Positions 7,792-14,533 of a stretch of 20,450 nucleotides of DNA are shown here, piece by piece. The DNA is from Clostridium sp. GTDB taxonomy: Bacteria > Bacillota > Clostridia > Lachnospirales > Lachnospiraceae. Every line of letters begins with the position of its first letter. The first letter of the stretch is position 1. Location of the stretch: assembly GCA_023664325.1 (NCBI GenBank), contig JAMPFS010000046.1, positions 1 through 20,450 on the forward strand, written 5' to 3'. The notes under the pieces were generated by a model, which saw only the letters and a list, made by a program, of their open reading frames with translations, was not told the DNA's origin and made no database searches. Position numbers and translations under genes: made by a program.

Positions 7792-8886
7792 CTATACGTT
7801 GAACTTAAAGAGGATTACATCTCCATCCTGCACTACATATTCCTTGCCCTCTGAACGCACGAGACCCTTTTCCTTTGCCGCTGTCATCGAACCATTCTGA
7901 ACCAAATCTGTATAAGCCACAACCTCTGCCCGGATAAAACCGCGCTCAAAATCTGTATGAATCTTCCCTGCCGCCTGCGGTGCCTTTGTTCCTTTCTTAA
8001 TTGTCCACGCTCTCGTCTCATCCTCCCCGGATGTCAGATAAGAGATAAGGCCGAGCAGATCATAACTTGCGCGAATCAGCTTATCAAGACCTGACTGCGC
8101 AAGCCCTAATTCCTCTAAAAACATCTTTTTCTCGTCATCCTCTAATTCGGAAATTTCCTGCTCAATCTGCGCGCAGACCTTAAACACCCCGGAGCCATAC
8201 TCACCTGCATACTCTTTTACTGCTTTTACATATTCATTGTCTGCCTGGTCGGCAACCTCGTCTTCTGCTACATTCGCTGCAAAAATCACCGGTTTTCTCG
8301 TCAAAAGGTTATATTCTGCCATCCAGCGTTCCTCATCTTCGCCGTCTGTCACAAATGTGATAGCCAGCTTGCCATTTTCAAGATGGTCTTTCACACGTTT
8401 CATAAACTCTACTTCTTTGGCAATATCTTTGTTATTGTTTGCCGCACGCGAACTTTTCGCAATACGCCTGTCCAAAATCTCGATATCGGAAAAAATCAGT
8501 TCAAAATTAATCGTTTCAATGTCACGCAGAGGATTGATGCTTCCATCCACATGAACCACATTTGCATCCTCAAAACAACGCACCACATGCACAATTGCAT
8601 CCACCTCGCGGATGTTGGAAAGGAACTGGTTGCCAAGCCCCTCCCCTTTTGATGCACCCTTCACAAGACCTGCAATATCCACAAACTCAATAACGGCGGG
8701 AACGGTCTTTTTTGAATGATACATATTTGTCAAAACATCAATTCTCTCATCCGGTACCGGAACGACACCCACATTGGGGTCAATCGTGCAGAATGGATAA
8801 TTTGCCGATTCCGCTCCTGCCTTTGTCAACGAATTAAATAAAGTACTTTTCCCGACATTGGGAAGTCCGACGATTCCAAGCTTCAT
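7792..8886 (-). CDS. ychF: Redox-regulated ATPase YchF (Obg-family, OLA1-like)
   Basis: P-loop protein of 364 aa in the TRAFAC/Obg family that, unusually, prefers ATP to GTP and binds ribosomes. Visible motifs are the G1 loop GLPNVGKS (residues 6-13), the G3 region DIAGLVKGASKGEGLGNQFL (about 70-89) and FAANVAEDEV at the G4 position (about 203-212), where the canonical NKxD is absent, as expected for YchF. A charged coiled-coil insertion (about 125-185) and a C-terminal TGS domain (about 280-364) complete the fold. Length is normal. The ATG at 8886 has GGAG about 8 bases upstream. It is the first gene of a two-gene unit with lgt. Confidence 0.96.
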   Translation of the reverse strand: MKLGIVGLPNVGKSTLFNSLTKAGAESANYPFCTIDPNVGVVPVPDERIDVLTNMYHSKKTVPAVIEFVDIAGLVKGASKGEGLGNQFLSNIREVDAIVHVVRCFEDANVVHVDGSINPLRDIETINFELIFSDIEILDRRIAKSSRAANNNKDIAKEVEFMKRVKDHLENGKLAITFVTDGEDEERWMAEYNLLTRKPVIFAANVAEDEVADQADNEYVKAVKEYAGEYGSGVFKVCAQIEQEISELEDDEKKMFLEELGLAQSGLDKLIRASYDLLGLISYLTSGEDETRAWTIKKGTKAPQAAGKIHTDFERGFIRAEVVAYTDLVQNGSMTAAKEKGLVRSEGKEYVVQDGDVILFKFNV

Positions 8887-8912
8887 TTTATCTTAATCTC
8901 CTTTGTTTTCTT

Positions 8913-8937
8913 ATTATATGAGGCTTTCGCCTTTCAA
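8913..8937 (-). promoter_or_regulatory. Weak candidate promoter for ychF-lgt
   Basis: A consensus TATAAT (8913-8918) lies about 27 bases upstream of the ychF start. The best -35-like hexamer, TTGAAA (8932-8937), is only 13 bases away, shorter than the usual 16-18, so only the -10 element is convincing. The spacer contains a small GGC-GAAA-GCC hairpin sequence. Confidence 0.3.
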
Positions 8938-8945
8938 GACTCACG

Positions 8946-8990
8946 AAAAAGAGCCTTGATACAATACTAGAGTGTATCATAAAAAGGCTC
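8946..8990 (-). terminator. Intrinsic terminator after the HNH gene
   Basis: Read on the minus strand, GAGCC (8990-8986) pairs with GGCTC (8955-8951) and an inner GATACA/TGTATC stem (8978-8973 and 8963-8958) stacks inside it. The hairpin is followed by TTTTT (8950-8946). It would end the transcript of the HNH-domain gene and isolates that unit from ychF. Confidence 0.7.
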
Positions 8991-9065
8991 AAAAGTAAAT
9001 CGTGGGATTTTCATATTATTCTTCTACTGTAAAACTTCTCACCAGAGGGCATTGGCTCGCCTCCC

Positions 9066-9926
9066 TTAATATTCATAGGGCTGGCGTGGCACTCCCAAAA
9101 CATACGGAGTAATCACCATCCGGTTATCGGTAATATCCGTAATCATGCCAAATCCTGCAACGGACACATGTCCTGATCTGAAATTGGCATATGCTGTGCT
9201 CGTGGCAAGCCATCTCGGCTCTAATGTCAATATGCATTTTTTCCCGTTATACTCACGGTGCAGATGCGCATCCTTTGTGAAATCGCCTTCCGTACAATAT
9301 TTATTTGTACGGACATCACTTACCATTGGCACATTCTTCGTATAAAAATTCCCGTTTATCGAGACGAACTGACCGATCATAAGCGATTCCCCGCCTTCTT
9401 CTAATTCTACTGCACATATTTGAATGCCTTCCAGCAGATGCTGCACCTTCTCCATTAAATAGTTTAATTCAAGCCCCAGATCGTGAAGGCATGCATGCTT
9501 TCTCATAGCAGGATCAAAGTATATTCCCTGTTGCGCTGCCAATCCTCCAATCCTTGTCAAATTCATGTAATATACCTGCAAAAAATTCACATCCCATGAC
9601 TTTCCACGGTTTAATCTTTCCCGAACCCATTCTTCGTGCAGCCTTTTATACTGTCTTAATATATCCGAGGTATACTTCTCAGGGCAATCGTCCACCAGCT
9701 TATGATGGTTGCGGCACAACAAAATGATATTCTCCTCCCTATGTATGTTCTCACGGTCTGCCTGTTCCTGCCCTCTTGCGCCGTTTTCACTCTGCGCAAT
9801 GATATGGCAGTTCTCACCGATCACACTCTCATCCTCATCATACAAATCTGCATTACAGTCCGGAAACGCACATTTTCCTCCTGATTTTCCCCACAGTAAT
9901 TTTAATGTTTTTTTACTGATATCCAT
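9066..9926 (-). CDS. HNH endonuclease-domain protein, possible defence effector
   Basis: A 286-aa soluble protein. Residues 13-100 form an HNH/zinc-finger nuclease domain: CAFPDC (C19, C24), GENCHIIAQ (H41 probably catalytic), LLCRNHH (C71, H74, H75) and YTSDILRQYKRLHEEW at its end. This layout (C-x4-C, GExxHI, LCxxHHxLID) is seen in HNH effector proteins such as Cap5-type nucleases, but the ~180-residue C-terminal part is not a domain I recognise and no CD-NTase gene is nearby. It starts with a helical region (about 115-160) and ends beta-rich. ATG at 9926 is preferred over 9929 or 9962 because GGGAG (9933-9937) is six bases upstream. That start overlaps the preceding gene by 14 bases, implying coupling, and a dedicated terminator follows. 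Confidence 0.75.
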   Translation of the reverse strand: MDISKKTLKLLWGKSGGKCAFPDCNADLYDEDESVIGENCHIIAQSENGARGQEQADRENIHREENIILLCRNHHKLVDDCPEKYTSDILRQYKRLHEEWVRERLNRGKSWDVNFLQVYYMNLTRIGGLAAQQGIYFDPAMRKHACLHDLGLELNYLMEKVQHLLEGIQICAVELEEGGESLMIGQFVSINGNFYTKNVPMVSDVRTNKYCTEGDFTKDAHLHREYNGKKCILTLEPRWLATSTAYANFRSGHVSVAGFGMITDITDNRMVITPYVLGVPRQPYEY

Positions 9927-10290
9927 CATAATCTCCCAACAGTTTTGCCTGTTCAAATCCACAATTTCTTAAAAAATCCAGTTCCTCCACATACTCATCC
10001 TGATTTGCCTCTGACACACACATGGAAATGCATCCATCCTTCAGAATATAGCGCTTTACCAATAAATCCAGGTAGAAAAATTTGTGTAATCCGTTTTCCA
10101 AATCCACCCGAACACAGCCCAAATAACCTGCATCTTTCAATAGTGCTTCATTAAGCTGTTTTGCTTCACATTCCCCAAGATTTTCAATTGTCCACGCATA
10201 TACATTTTCATATAGCAAAACATATTCTGCCTTTTTTGCGCGATCCAAAGTGGAACACAGCGCATGCACTACATCCTCCAGCCGCTCCAA
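9913..10290 (-). CDS. Hypothetical protein (3' part of the frameshifted gene)
   Basis: The open part of the broken gene downstream of the G run, 125 aa if TTG at 10290 is used as start. That start has no convincing ribosome binding site and the frame stays open upstream past it, which argues that this is the C-terminal portion of a longer protein and not an independent gene. Features: MERLEDVVHAL and EYVLLYENVYAWTIEN, an acidic character, no membrane segment and no signal peptide. No family recognised. Confidence 0.45.
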   Translation of the reverse strand: MERLEDVVHALCSTLDRAKKAEYVLLYENVYAWTIENLGECEAKQLNEALLKDAGYLGCVRVDLENGLHKFFYLDLLVKRYILKDGCISMCVSEANQDEYVEELDFLRNCGFEQAKLLGDYDGYQ

Positions 10291-10451
10291 ATTTTTCTCA
10301 TAGGAAGTGACTAAAATATCCCCCAGATATATGGTAAAGATGTATCACAAGCCTGCAAGATCCCACAATTCCAAATCAGTTTTTCCACATCACGCCCATA
10401 CCAGTCGCTATAGTGGATAGCATCTGCATGAAACAAAAACGAATAGACCAT
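9913..10451 (-). pseudogene. Frameshifted hypothetical gene upstream of the HNH gene
   Basis: Two minus-strand reading frames look like one gene of about 179 codons broken by a single-base change. The 5' part starts at ATG 10451 (MVYSFLFHADAIHYS), with GGAGAGGA (10460-10467) eight bases upstream, and runs to SLPYIWG before TAG at 10311-10313. The 3' part continues in the other frame (GDILVTSYEKNLERLEDVV) to 9913. The frames join at a five-G run (10320-10324 on the plus strand as C5); adding one G restores a continuous frame of 540 bases. The product is an unrecognised soluble protein rich in Leu, Glu and aromatic residues, with no motif I can name. It overlaps the HNH gene by 14 bases, so the two probably formed one module. 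A sequencing error or homopolymer phase variation are alternatives to true decay. Confidence 0.6.
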
Positions 10452-10868
10452 TTTATTTGTCCTCTCCTGTAGTATAATCACTCTATAACTGCGAACCTCT
10501 CTGGGCTTTGCAGTTGTCAGCAATGTAAACAATATATCATATAATCCACAATTGCCCGCACTTCGTGTTTGTGGAATGATTTTATCATATCTTTTCATAT
10601 AATTCCACATTTCCCGCCGGAAAAAATTGCACTGCAATCATTCTCATATTTCCCACAATCATTACCAAATTGACCTTTACAAATCCTCCGAATAACTTTA
10701 TAGTACTAAAAAAAGGATAATATGCAACATACTCTTTTCGTTCTGACAACAGACACAGCCAAATGGTAATACCAGAAAAAGGCTACACGACCACATTGAC
10801 AAACGCAATTGAAAACAGGGAATTTCACATTATCTGTTGAGCGAGAAAACTACAAGGAGATGAAAGCC
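10452..10868. other. Divergent intergenic region between the frameshifted gene and mutM
   Basis: About 420 bases between oppositely oriented units. The minus-strand frame stays open from 10637 down to 10452, but that extension lacks a good ribosome binding site and the better start is 10451. On the plus strand there is a mutM promoter (10676-10704) and, behind it, a 15-codon frame at 10722-10769 with GGAT upstream that is probably chance. An isolated TTGACA (10796-10801) has no good -10 partner. Nothing else recognisable was seen. Confidence 0.5.
10676..10704 (+). promoter_or_regulatory. Candidate mutM promoter
   Basis: -35 box TTTACA (10676-10681) and -10 box TATAGT (10699-10704) with a 17-base spacer, about 165 bases upstream of the mutM start. 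The leader would be about 155 bases long. Sequence match only. Confidence 0.5.
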
Positions 10869-11702
10869 ATGCCGGAACTGCCGGAAGTTGAAACGATAAA
10901 AAATGTCATTGAGCCTCAGATACAGGGGCTTATCATAGAAAAAGCGACGGTACGGCGCCCGGAGGTCGCAGCGCATCCTGCGGCAGACGAGTTTTGCAGG
11001 CGGCTCGCCGGACAGACGATTTCCCATATGTCACGCAGAGGAAAATTTCTGATGATTTGGCTAAGCAGCAGCGACCATATCCTTTTACATCTGCGGATGA
11101 CCGGCTGTTTGCTGCTTGCTCCGGCGGACTTCCCGGAAGAAAAGCATACGCATATCCTGTTCCAGCTAAATAACGGCATGGAGTTACGTTTTTCCGATAC
11201 ACGCCGTTTTGGACGTTTCTGGCTGCTCGGGGAGAACGAAACCGATACATACAGCGGAGTGGAAAAATTAGGCATAGAACCACTTGACAAAGAACTTACC
11301 ACTCAATATCTGGAAGCCCATTTTGGCAAACGCAAAAAGGCGATTAAAGAATGCCTGCTTGAACAAACCGTCATTGCCGGCATTGGCAACATTTATTCGG
11401 ACGAGATTTTATTTACGGCGGGAATTGATCCGGCATGTCCTGCAAACCGTTTACGGCATACCGAATGGGAGCGGCTCGCTGTCGTTATCCCGGAACGGCT
11501 TTCCTATTTTATTGAAACAAACAAAATACCGCCGGAGGAATATCTGGAAACCAGAGGGAAAGATTACCGCAACACACCGTTTTTACAGGTTTATGGACAG
11601 GCGGGAAAGCCATGTCCAAAATGCAGGGCAACACTTTGCCGTACCGTGATTGGCGGCAGAGGCAGTGTGTACTGCCCTGCCTGCCAGAAAGGAGAATGCT
11701 GA
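10869..11702 (+). CDS. mutM: Formamidopyrimidine-DNA glycosylase MutM (Fpg)
   Basis: Bifunctional DNA glycosylase/AP lyase of 277 aa that removes 8-oxoguanine and formamidopyrimidines in base-excision repair. The start is ATG 10869, giving MPELPEVE: after Met removal the N-terminal proline is the catalytic nucleophile and the next Glu is also catalytic, so the longer frame from 10809 is not functional. GGAG (10856-10859) lies nine bases upstream. Other signatures are the catalytic-loop Lys in SRRGKFL (K59), HLRMTG, RRFGRFW, the helix-two-turn-helix motif AGIGNIYSDEILF (about 168-180) and a C-terminal zinc finger with CPKC and CPAC pairs (about 248-272). All catalytic and metal-binding residues are present. 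The next gene overlaps its stop codon. Confidence 0.97.
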   Translation: MPELPEVETIKNVIEPQIQGLIIEKATVRRPEVAAHPAADEFCRRLAGQTISHMSRRGKFLMIWLSSSDHILLHLRMTGCLLLAPADFPEEKHTHILFQLNNGMELRFSDTRRFGRFWLLGENETDTYSGVEKLGIEPLDKELTTQYLEAHFGKRKKAIKECLLEQTVIAGIGNIYSDEILFTAGIDPACPANRLRHTEWERLAVVIPERLSYFIETNKIPPEEYLETRGKDYRNTPFLQVYGQAGKPCPKCRATLCRTVIGGRGSVYCPACQKGEC

Positions 11703-11914
11703 TGTTAAATCCCGACACCTTAGAACAACTTGACAACCTATGTGACCTTTACAAATACAGGTGGGGGAAAGAAGTGGATTATACCATTCTCCCCCGTGGA
11801 ATCGCTCAGGAACAGCTGCTTGCCATACTGGAAAGAATCGTTGATACCGGCGAAAGCATTCTGGTTGGCTACAATAAAATTTTCTTAGACGGGAAAAAGG
11901 ATGCTTTTCAGTAA
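11702..11914 (+). CDS. Small hypothetical protein coupled to mutM
   Basis: A 70-aa protein beginning MLNPDTLEQLDNLCDLYKY and ending GYNKIFLDGKKDAFQ. The ATG at 11702 shares one base with the mutM TGA stop (TGATG), and AAAGGAG sits seven bases upstream, so translation is coupled. It has no signal peptide, membrane segment or metal motif; predicted mostly helical and acidic. I do not recognise a family. The position suggests coexpression with MutM but not a function. A longer in-frame start inside mutM (11612) is rejected because the TGATG start has the better ribosome binding site. Its last codons overlap the inverted repeat of the opposing terminator. Confidence 0.7.
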   Translation: MLNPDTLEQLDNLCDLYKYRWGKEVDYTILPRGIAQEQLLAILERIVDTGESILVGYNKIFLDGKKDAFQ

Positions 11915-11934
11915 ATGATTACCAAAAAGCATCC
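11894..11934 (-). terminator. Intrinsic terminator after the BlaR1-like gene
   Basis: Perfect 10-bp inverted repeat (arms 11899-11908 and 11925-11934, 16-base loop). Read on the minus strand it is followed by TTTTT (11898-11894), so it terminates the convergent BlaI/BlaR1-like transcript just past its stop codon. On the plus strand no T run follows. It overlaps the end of the 70-aa gene. Confidence 0.8.
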
Positions 11935-11949
11935 CATGCATAACCGGCT

Positions 11950-14094
11950 TTACCCTCCGAAAAACCGCCCTTTTGTATCTTTAATCTTATCAAAATATTG
12001 ATAAAACTCACCGTTACGCCAATCTGACACAGGGCGGTAATCATACCAAACGCCATAAAGATTAAACACAGGACAGCCGTCCGTCGCCATAGACAGTTTC
12101 ACCACATCGCCATTCGCCAGCGCTAATTCGAGACAGGCATGTTCGTTGCCACAGCCCGGTCCGGAAGAGATATACTCCGCATTGCGAAACCACTCCTCAA
12201 ACGTTTGCAAAGTTTCTGCATCCGTTATGGTCTGGGTATTCTGCTGCCCGCCGGTTAAAGCAGAATTTACCTCTAACTTTGCCGATACAATATCCTTAAT
12301 ATCCGCAGCCTCATAGTGTCGGTATCCGATTTCCTCCATTAACATCGTCTGTATGAAACCGCATAATTCAGGCGCTTCGATAAGGCATTCCCTGAGTCCA
12401 TTTTCTTCGTCATTATAAATGTAGTATAAATATCCGCCTTCAAACACCCTGACTGCCATATCCTGATAGAAAATCTGCCAGCCGATATCCCGATGTCCTT
12501 CCCAGATTCGCACAGCCGGATCAGACGGTTCAAACGAGTTCCCTTCCACATCCAATGTTTCCATTTGTTCCGACAGCCACTGCTGCGCTTCGCCGTCCGG
12601 AATATAGTAATAACTATTCCACTCTCTTATCATCGGAGGCATCACCTCTATACAAACCTTATCAGCTTCCGGCTGCTCGTACAGCTTAATCTCCCGCATG
12701 GCATCGCTTTCTGCCTGCGATTCTTCTGTCTGCGGTTCTTCCGCTTGTGATGAGCTATTCTTTTCCAGATTTCCCTCCTGCGCAGCCGCCTTCCCATCCG
12801 GTGTCTGCCCGGACGACTTGCCAGATGCAATCCGCACTTCCACATTTTCCACAGATACATATACATCCCTGCTTTCCCCTGTTTGATTCTGTACATTTAC
12901 GCCTATTTTGAACCATGCGCCTTTTTCCACATCAATTTTCACGGGCATGCCCTGCGTGATATAAGGCGTTTCATCATAAGCGTTTTCCTCATTCGCCTCC
13001 ACGGGCAGCAATTTGATTTCGGTATCCCCTAGTCCTTCTCCGGCATAAATGGTAAGCGTATCTCCTTTGGGGCTGATTTCCGCATCGGAATAGCAGACAG
13101 ACTGCGTACTTCCTGCCGGAATGGTAATTCTTACCGGATATTTTTTTGTGGGATTTGTCAAAAAGCATATTGCCAGTACCACGCATACTGCCGCTGCCGC
13201 TGCAATCATCCAAAGAGCAGGTTTTTTGTTATTCAGCACAGCTTTCACCCGTTCTTTTACCCCGACTTCCCCAAATGCCAACGGACAGACCATAACCAGC
13301 CGCTTCTGCCTTGTGCAGGACAACAGTATTTTGGAATACTCTTTTTTCTCCTGAAAGGTCATGGTTTTAGCGGCCTTTTCATCACACGCCAGCTCGATAT
13401 CCCGGCAAAACATAGCATACGCCACCCAGCCAAGCGGATGAAACCAGTAAATGCACAATAATAAATAGCCCAATGCTTTCCACCAATGGTCTTTTCTTTG
13501 CAGATGCGCCGTTTCATGCGCAATAATATAATTCATGTCTTCCTCATGCATGGAGGAGGAAAGATAAACCCGAGGTCTTGCAATTCCCAGAATAAATGGT
13601 GATTTTACCGCATCACAAATATAAATATTATCCCTGACACACACCGCTTCTTCTACAAATTTGCGCAGCCTCCGCATGCTTCCCACTGCGCAAACCAACA
13701 GGAAAACCATGCCGCCTGTCCACACCCAGCCAGCAATATAGGTAACGACCTGCCACGGTGCAACACTTGCCGCTTTGTCATAGGCAAATGTTTCCGTCAG
13801 CATTGGATTTACCGCATTTTCCACGATGCTCAGACGGCTGTCTATGGATGGTATGTGATTTTGCACTTCCCCTTCCACAACCGTACTGGATTTTACGGGT
13901 TCCGCACTCGGCAGCATACTGAACCGGCTTTCAATGGAAAACGGGCAGATGAGCCTGACTGCCACTGCTCCCCACAACAGACAGATGAGCCATCTGGGAA
14001 TTTTTCTCAGGATCAGCCGGATGCATAACACCGCCAGAATAAACCAGCCAGCGGTAATGCTCATATTTAACAGTTTCAGGAAAATATCACCCAT
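11950..14094 (-). CDS. BlaR1/MecR1-like M56 membrane metalloprotease with unusual sensor domain
   Basis: Signal-transducing zinc protease (M56 family) of about 714 aa, partner of the adjacent BlaI-type repressor. N-terminal membrane segments (about residues 8-55 and 110-140) lead to a cytoplasmic protease domain with HETAH (H193, H197) and a downstream DIELACDEKAAK that supplies the third ligand. A further membrane segment lies at about 297-315. The ~400-residue outer region has a beta-rich stretch, a Ser/Gln/Glu linker (about 430-470) and a C-terminal domain with CGNEHACLEL. No penicillin-binding SxxK/KTG set is seen, so beta-lactam sensing is not supported and the ligand is unknown. In the family, signal binding triggers cleavage of the repressor. 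ATG 14094 is preferred (GAGGAG eight bases upstream); ATG 14100, overlapping the blaI stop as TGATG, is too close to that site. Confidence 0.85.
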   Translation of the reverse strand: MGDIFLKLLNMSITAGWFILAVLCIRLILRKIPRWLICLLWGAVAVRLICPFSIESRFSMLPSAEPVKSSTVVEGEVQNHIPSIDSRLSIVENAVNPMLTETFAYDKAASVAPWQVVTYIAGWVWTGGMVFLLVCAVGSMRRLRKFVEEAVCVRDNIYICDAVKSPFILGIARPRVYLSSSMHEEDMNYIIAHETAHLQRKDHWWKALGYLLLCIYWFHPLGWVAYAMFCRDIELACDEKAAKTMTFQEKKEYSKILLSCTRQKRLVMVCPLAFGEVGVKERVKAVLNNKKPALWMIAAAAAVCVVLAICFLTNPTKKYPVRITIPAGSTQSVCYSDAEISPKGDTLTIYAGEGLGDTEIKLLPVEANEENAYDETPYITQGMPVKIDVEKGAWFKIGVNVQNQTGESRDVYVSVENVEVRIASGKSSGQTPDGKAAAQEGNLEKNSSSQAEEPQTEESQAESDAMREIKLYEQPEADKVCIEVMPPMIREWNSYYYIPDGEAQQWLSEQMETLDVEGNSFEPSDPAVRIWEGHRDIGWQIFYQDMAVRVFEGGYLYYIYNDEENGLRECLIEAPELCGFIQTMLMEEIGYRHYEAADIKDIVSAKLEVNSALTGGQQNTQTITDAETLQTFEEWFRNAEYISSGPGCGNEHACLELALANGDVVKLSMATDGCPVFNLYGVWYDYRPVSDWRNGEFYQYFDKIKDTKGRFFGG

Positions 14095-14099
14095 ACGCA

Positions 14100-14459
14100 T
14101 CACTCCTCTGCCTGATCAATCATCCGACGGATCGTCTCCGCCTCATCTGCTGTAATCTTCGTATTCTGCATAAATGCCGCAATAAATGCTGGCAGGGAAC
14201 CGTCAAAGGCATCTTCCACATATTTTTTACTCTGCATCGAATAAAATTCATCTCTGGAAACCACGGAAGTTACCATGCCGTTTTCATTCCGAAACAATCC
14301 CTTGTCAATCAGCCTCCGCAATACATTGTGTGCCGTTGTTCTCTTCCAGTTAAATTCTACCGCTGTCATCTTCACCAGCTCCGATGAGGTAACCGGCTCA
14401 TGCTCCCAAATCATATCCGCATACCGTGCCTCAATAACACCCAGTTGTATCTCCGCCAT
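14100..14459 (-). CDS. BlaI/MecI/CopY-family transcriptional repressor
   Basis: A 119-aa winged-helix repressor. Residues of about 1-75 form the DNA-binding domain: LGVIEARYADMIWEHEPVTS, then the recognition region FNWKRTTAHNVLRRLIDKGL typical of BlaI/MecI (compare WxxxTVxxxLxRLxxKG), then the beta wing. The C-terminal helices (about 80-119) are the dimerisation part. Length matches the family. In this family the repressor is inactivated when the partner membrane protease cleaves it. The gene is followed directly by its M56 partner (overlapping stop and start) and preceded by a promoter with a 39-bp dyad. Targets outside its own operon cannot be identified from this window. Confidence 0.92.
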   Translation of the reverse strand: MAEIQLGVIEARYADMIWEHEPVTSSELVKMTAVEFNWKRTTAHNVLRRLIDKGLFRNENGMVTSVVSRDEFYSMQSKKYVEDAFDGSLPAFIAAFMQNTKITADEAETIRRMIDQAEE

Positions 14460-14481
14460 CTGTTTTTCTCTCCTTTCGAGT

Positions 14482-14520
14482 CCACTTGTTGTGGTCTTGA
14501 ATACAGACTACACCAAGTGG
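14482..14520 (-). promoter_or_regulatory. BlaI-type operator: 16-bp near-perfect inverted repeat
   Basis: Arms at 14482-14497 and 14505-14520 match at 14 of 16 positions and are separated by 7 bases. The right arm contains the -10 box of the repressor promoter, so binding would block RNA polymerase. The arms carry ACTACA/TGTAGT-like cores reminiscent of the TACA/TGTA half sites of BlaI/CopY operators, but the long arms are not the textbook Bla box. Autoregulation is the natural reading. Confidence 0.75.
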
Positions 14521-14533
14521 TCGCAGATGTCAA
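14505..14533 (-). promoter_or_regulatory. Promoter of the blaI/blaR1-like operon
   Basis: Consensus -35 box TTGACA (14528-14533), 17-base spacer and -10 box TAGTCT (14505-14510). The -35 box contains the TGA stop codon of the upstream antiporter gene. Transcripts would start near 14499, inside the operator spacer. Confidence 0.7.

Noticed and set aside
9066..9600. SAVED domain in the C-terminal part of the HNH protein, which would make it a CBASS Cap5
   Set aside because: The C-terminal region is short and no CD-NTase gene or its motif is nearby; only the HNH part resembles Cap5.
10722..10769. 15-codon leader peptide upstream of mutM
   Set aside because: Short, weak ribosome binding site, and no attenuator structure follows; likely chance.
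10809..10868. Longer MutM start at 10809
   Set aside because: MutM needs the proline after the initiator Met as nucleophile, so only the ATG at 10869 gives an active enzyme.
11950..13100. Penicillin-binding sensor domain in the BlaR1-like protein
   Set aside because: No SxxK, SxN or KTG set can be found in the outer region.
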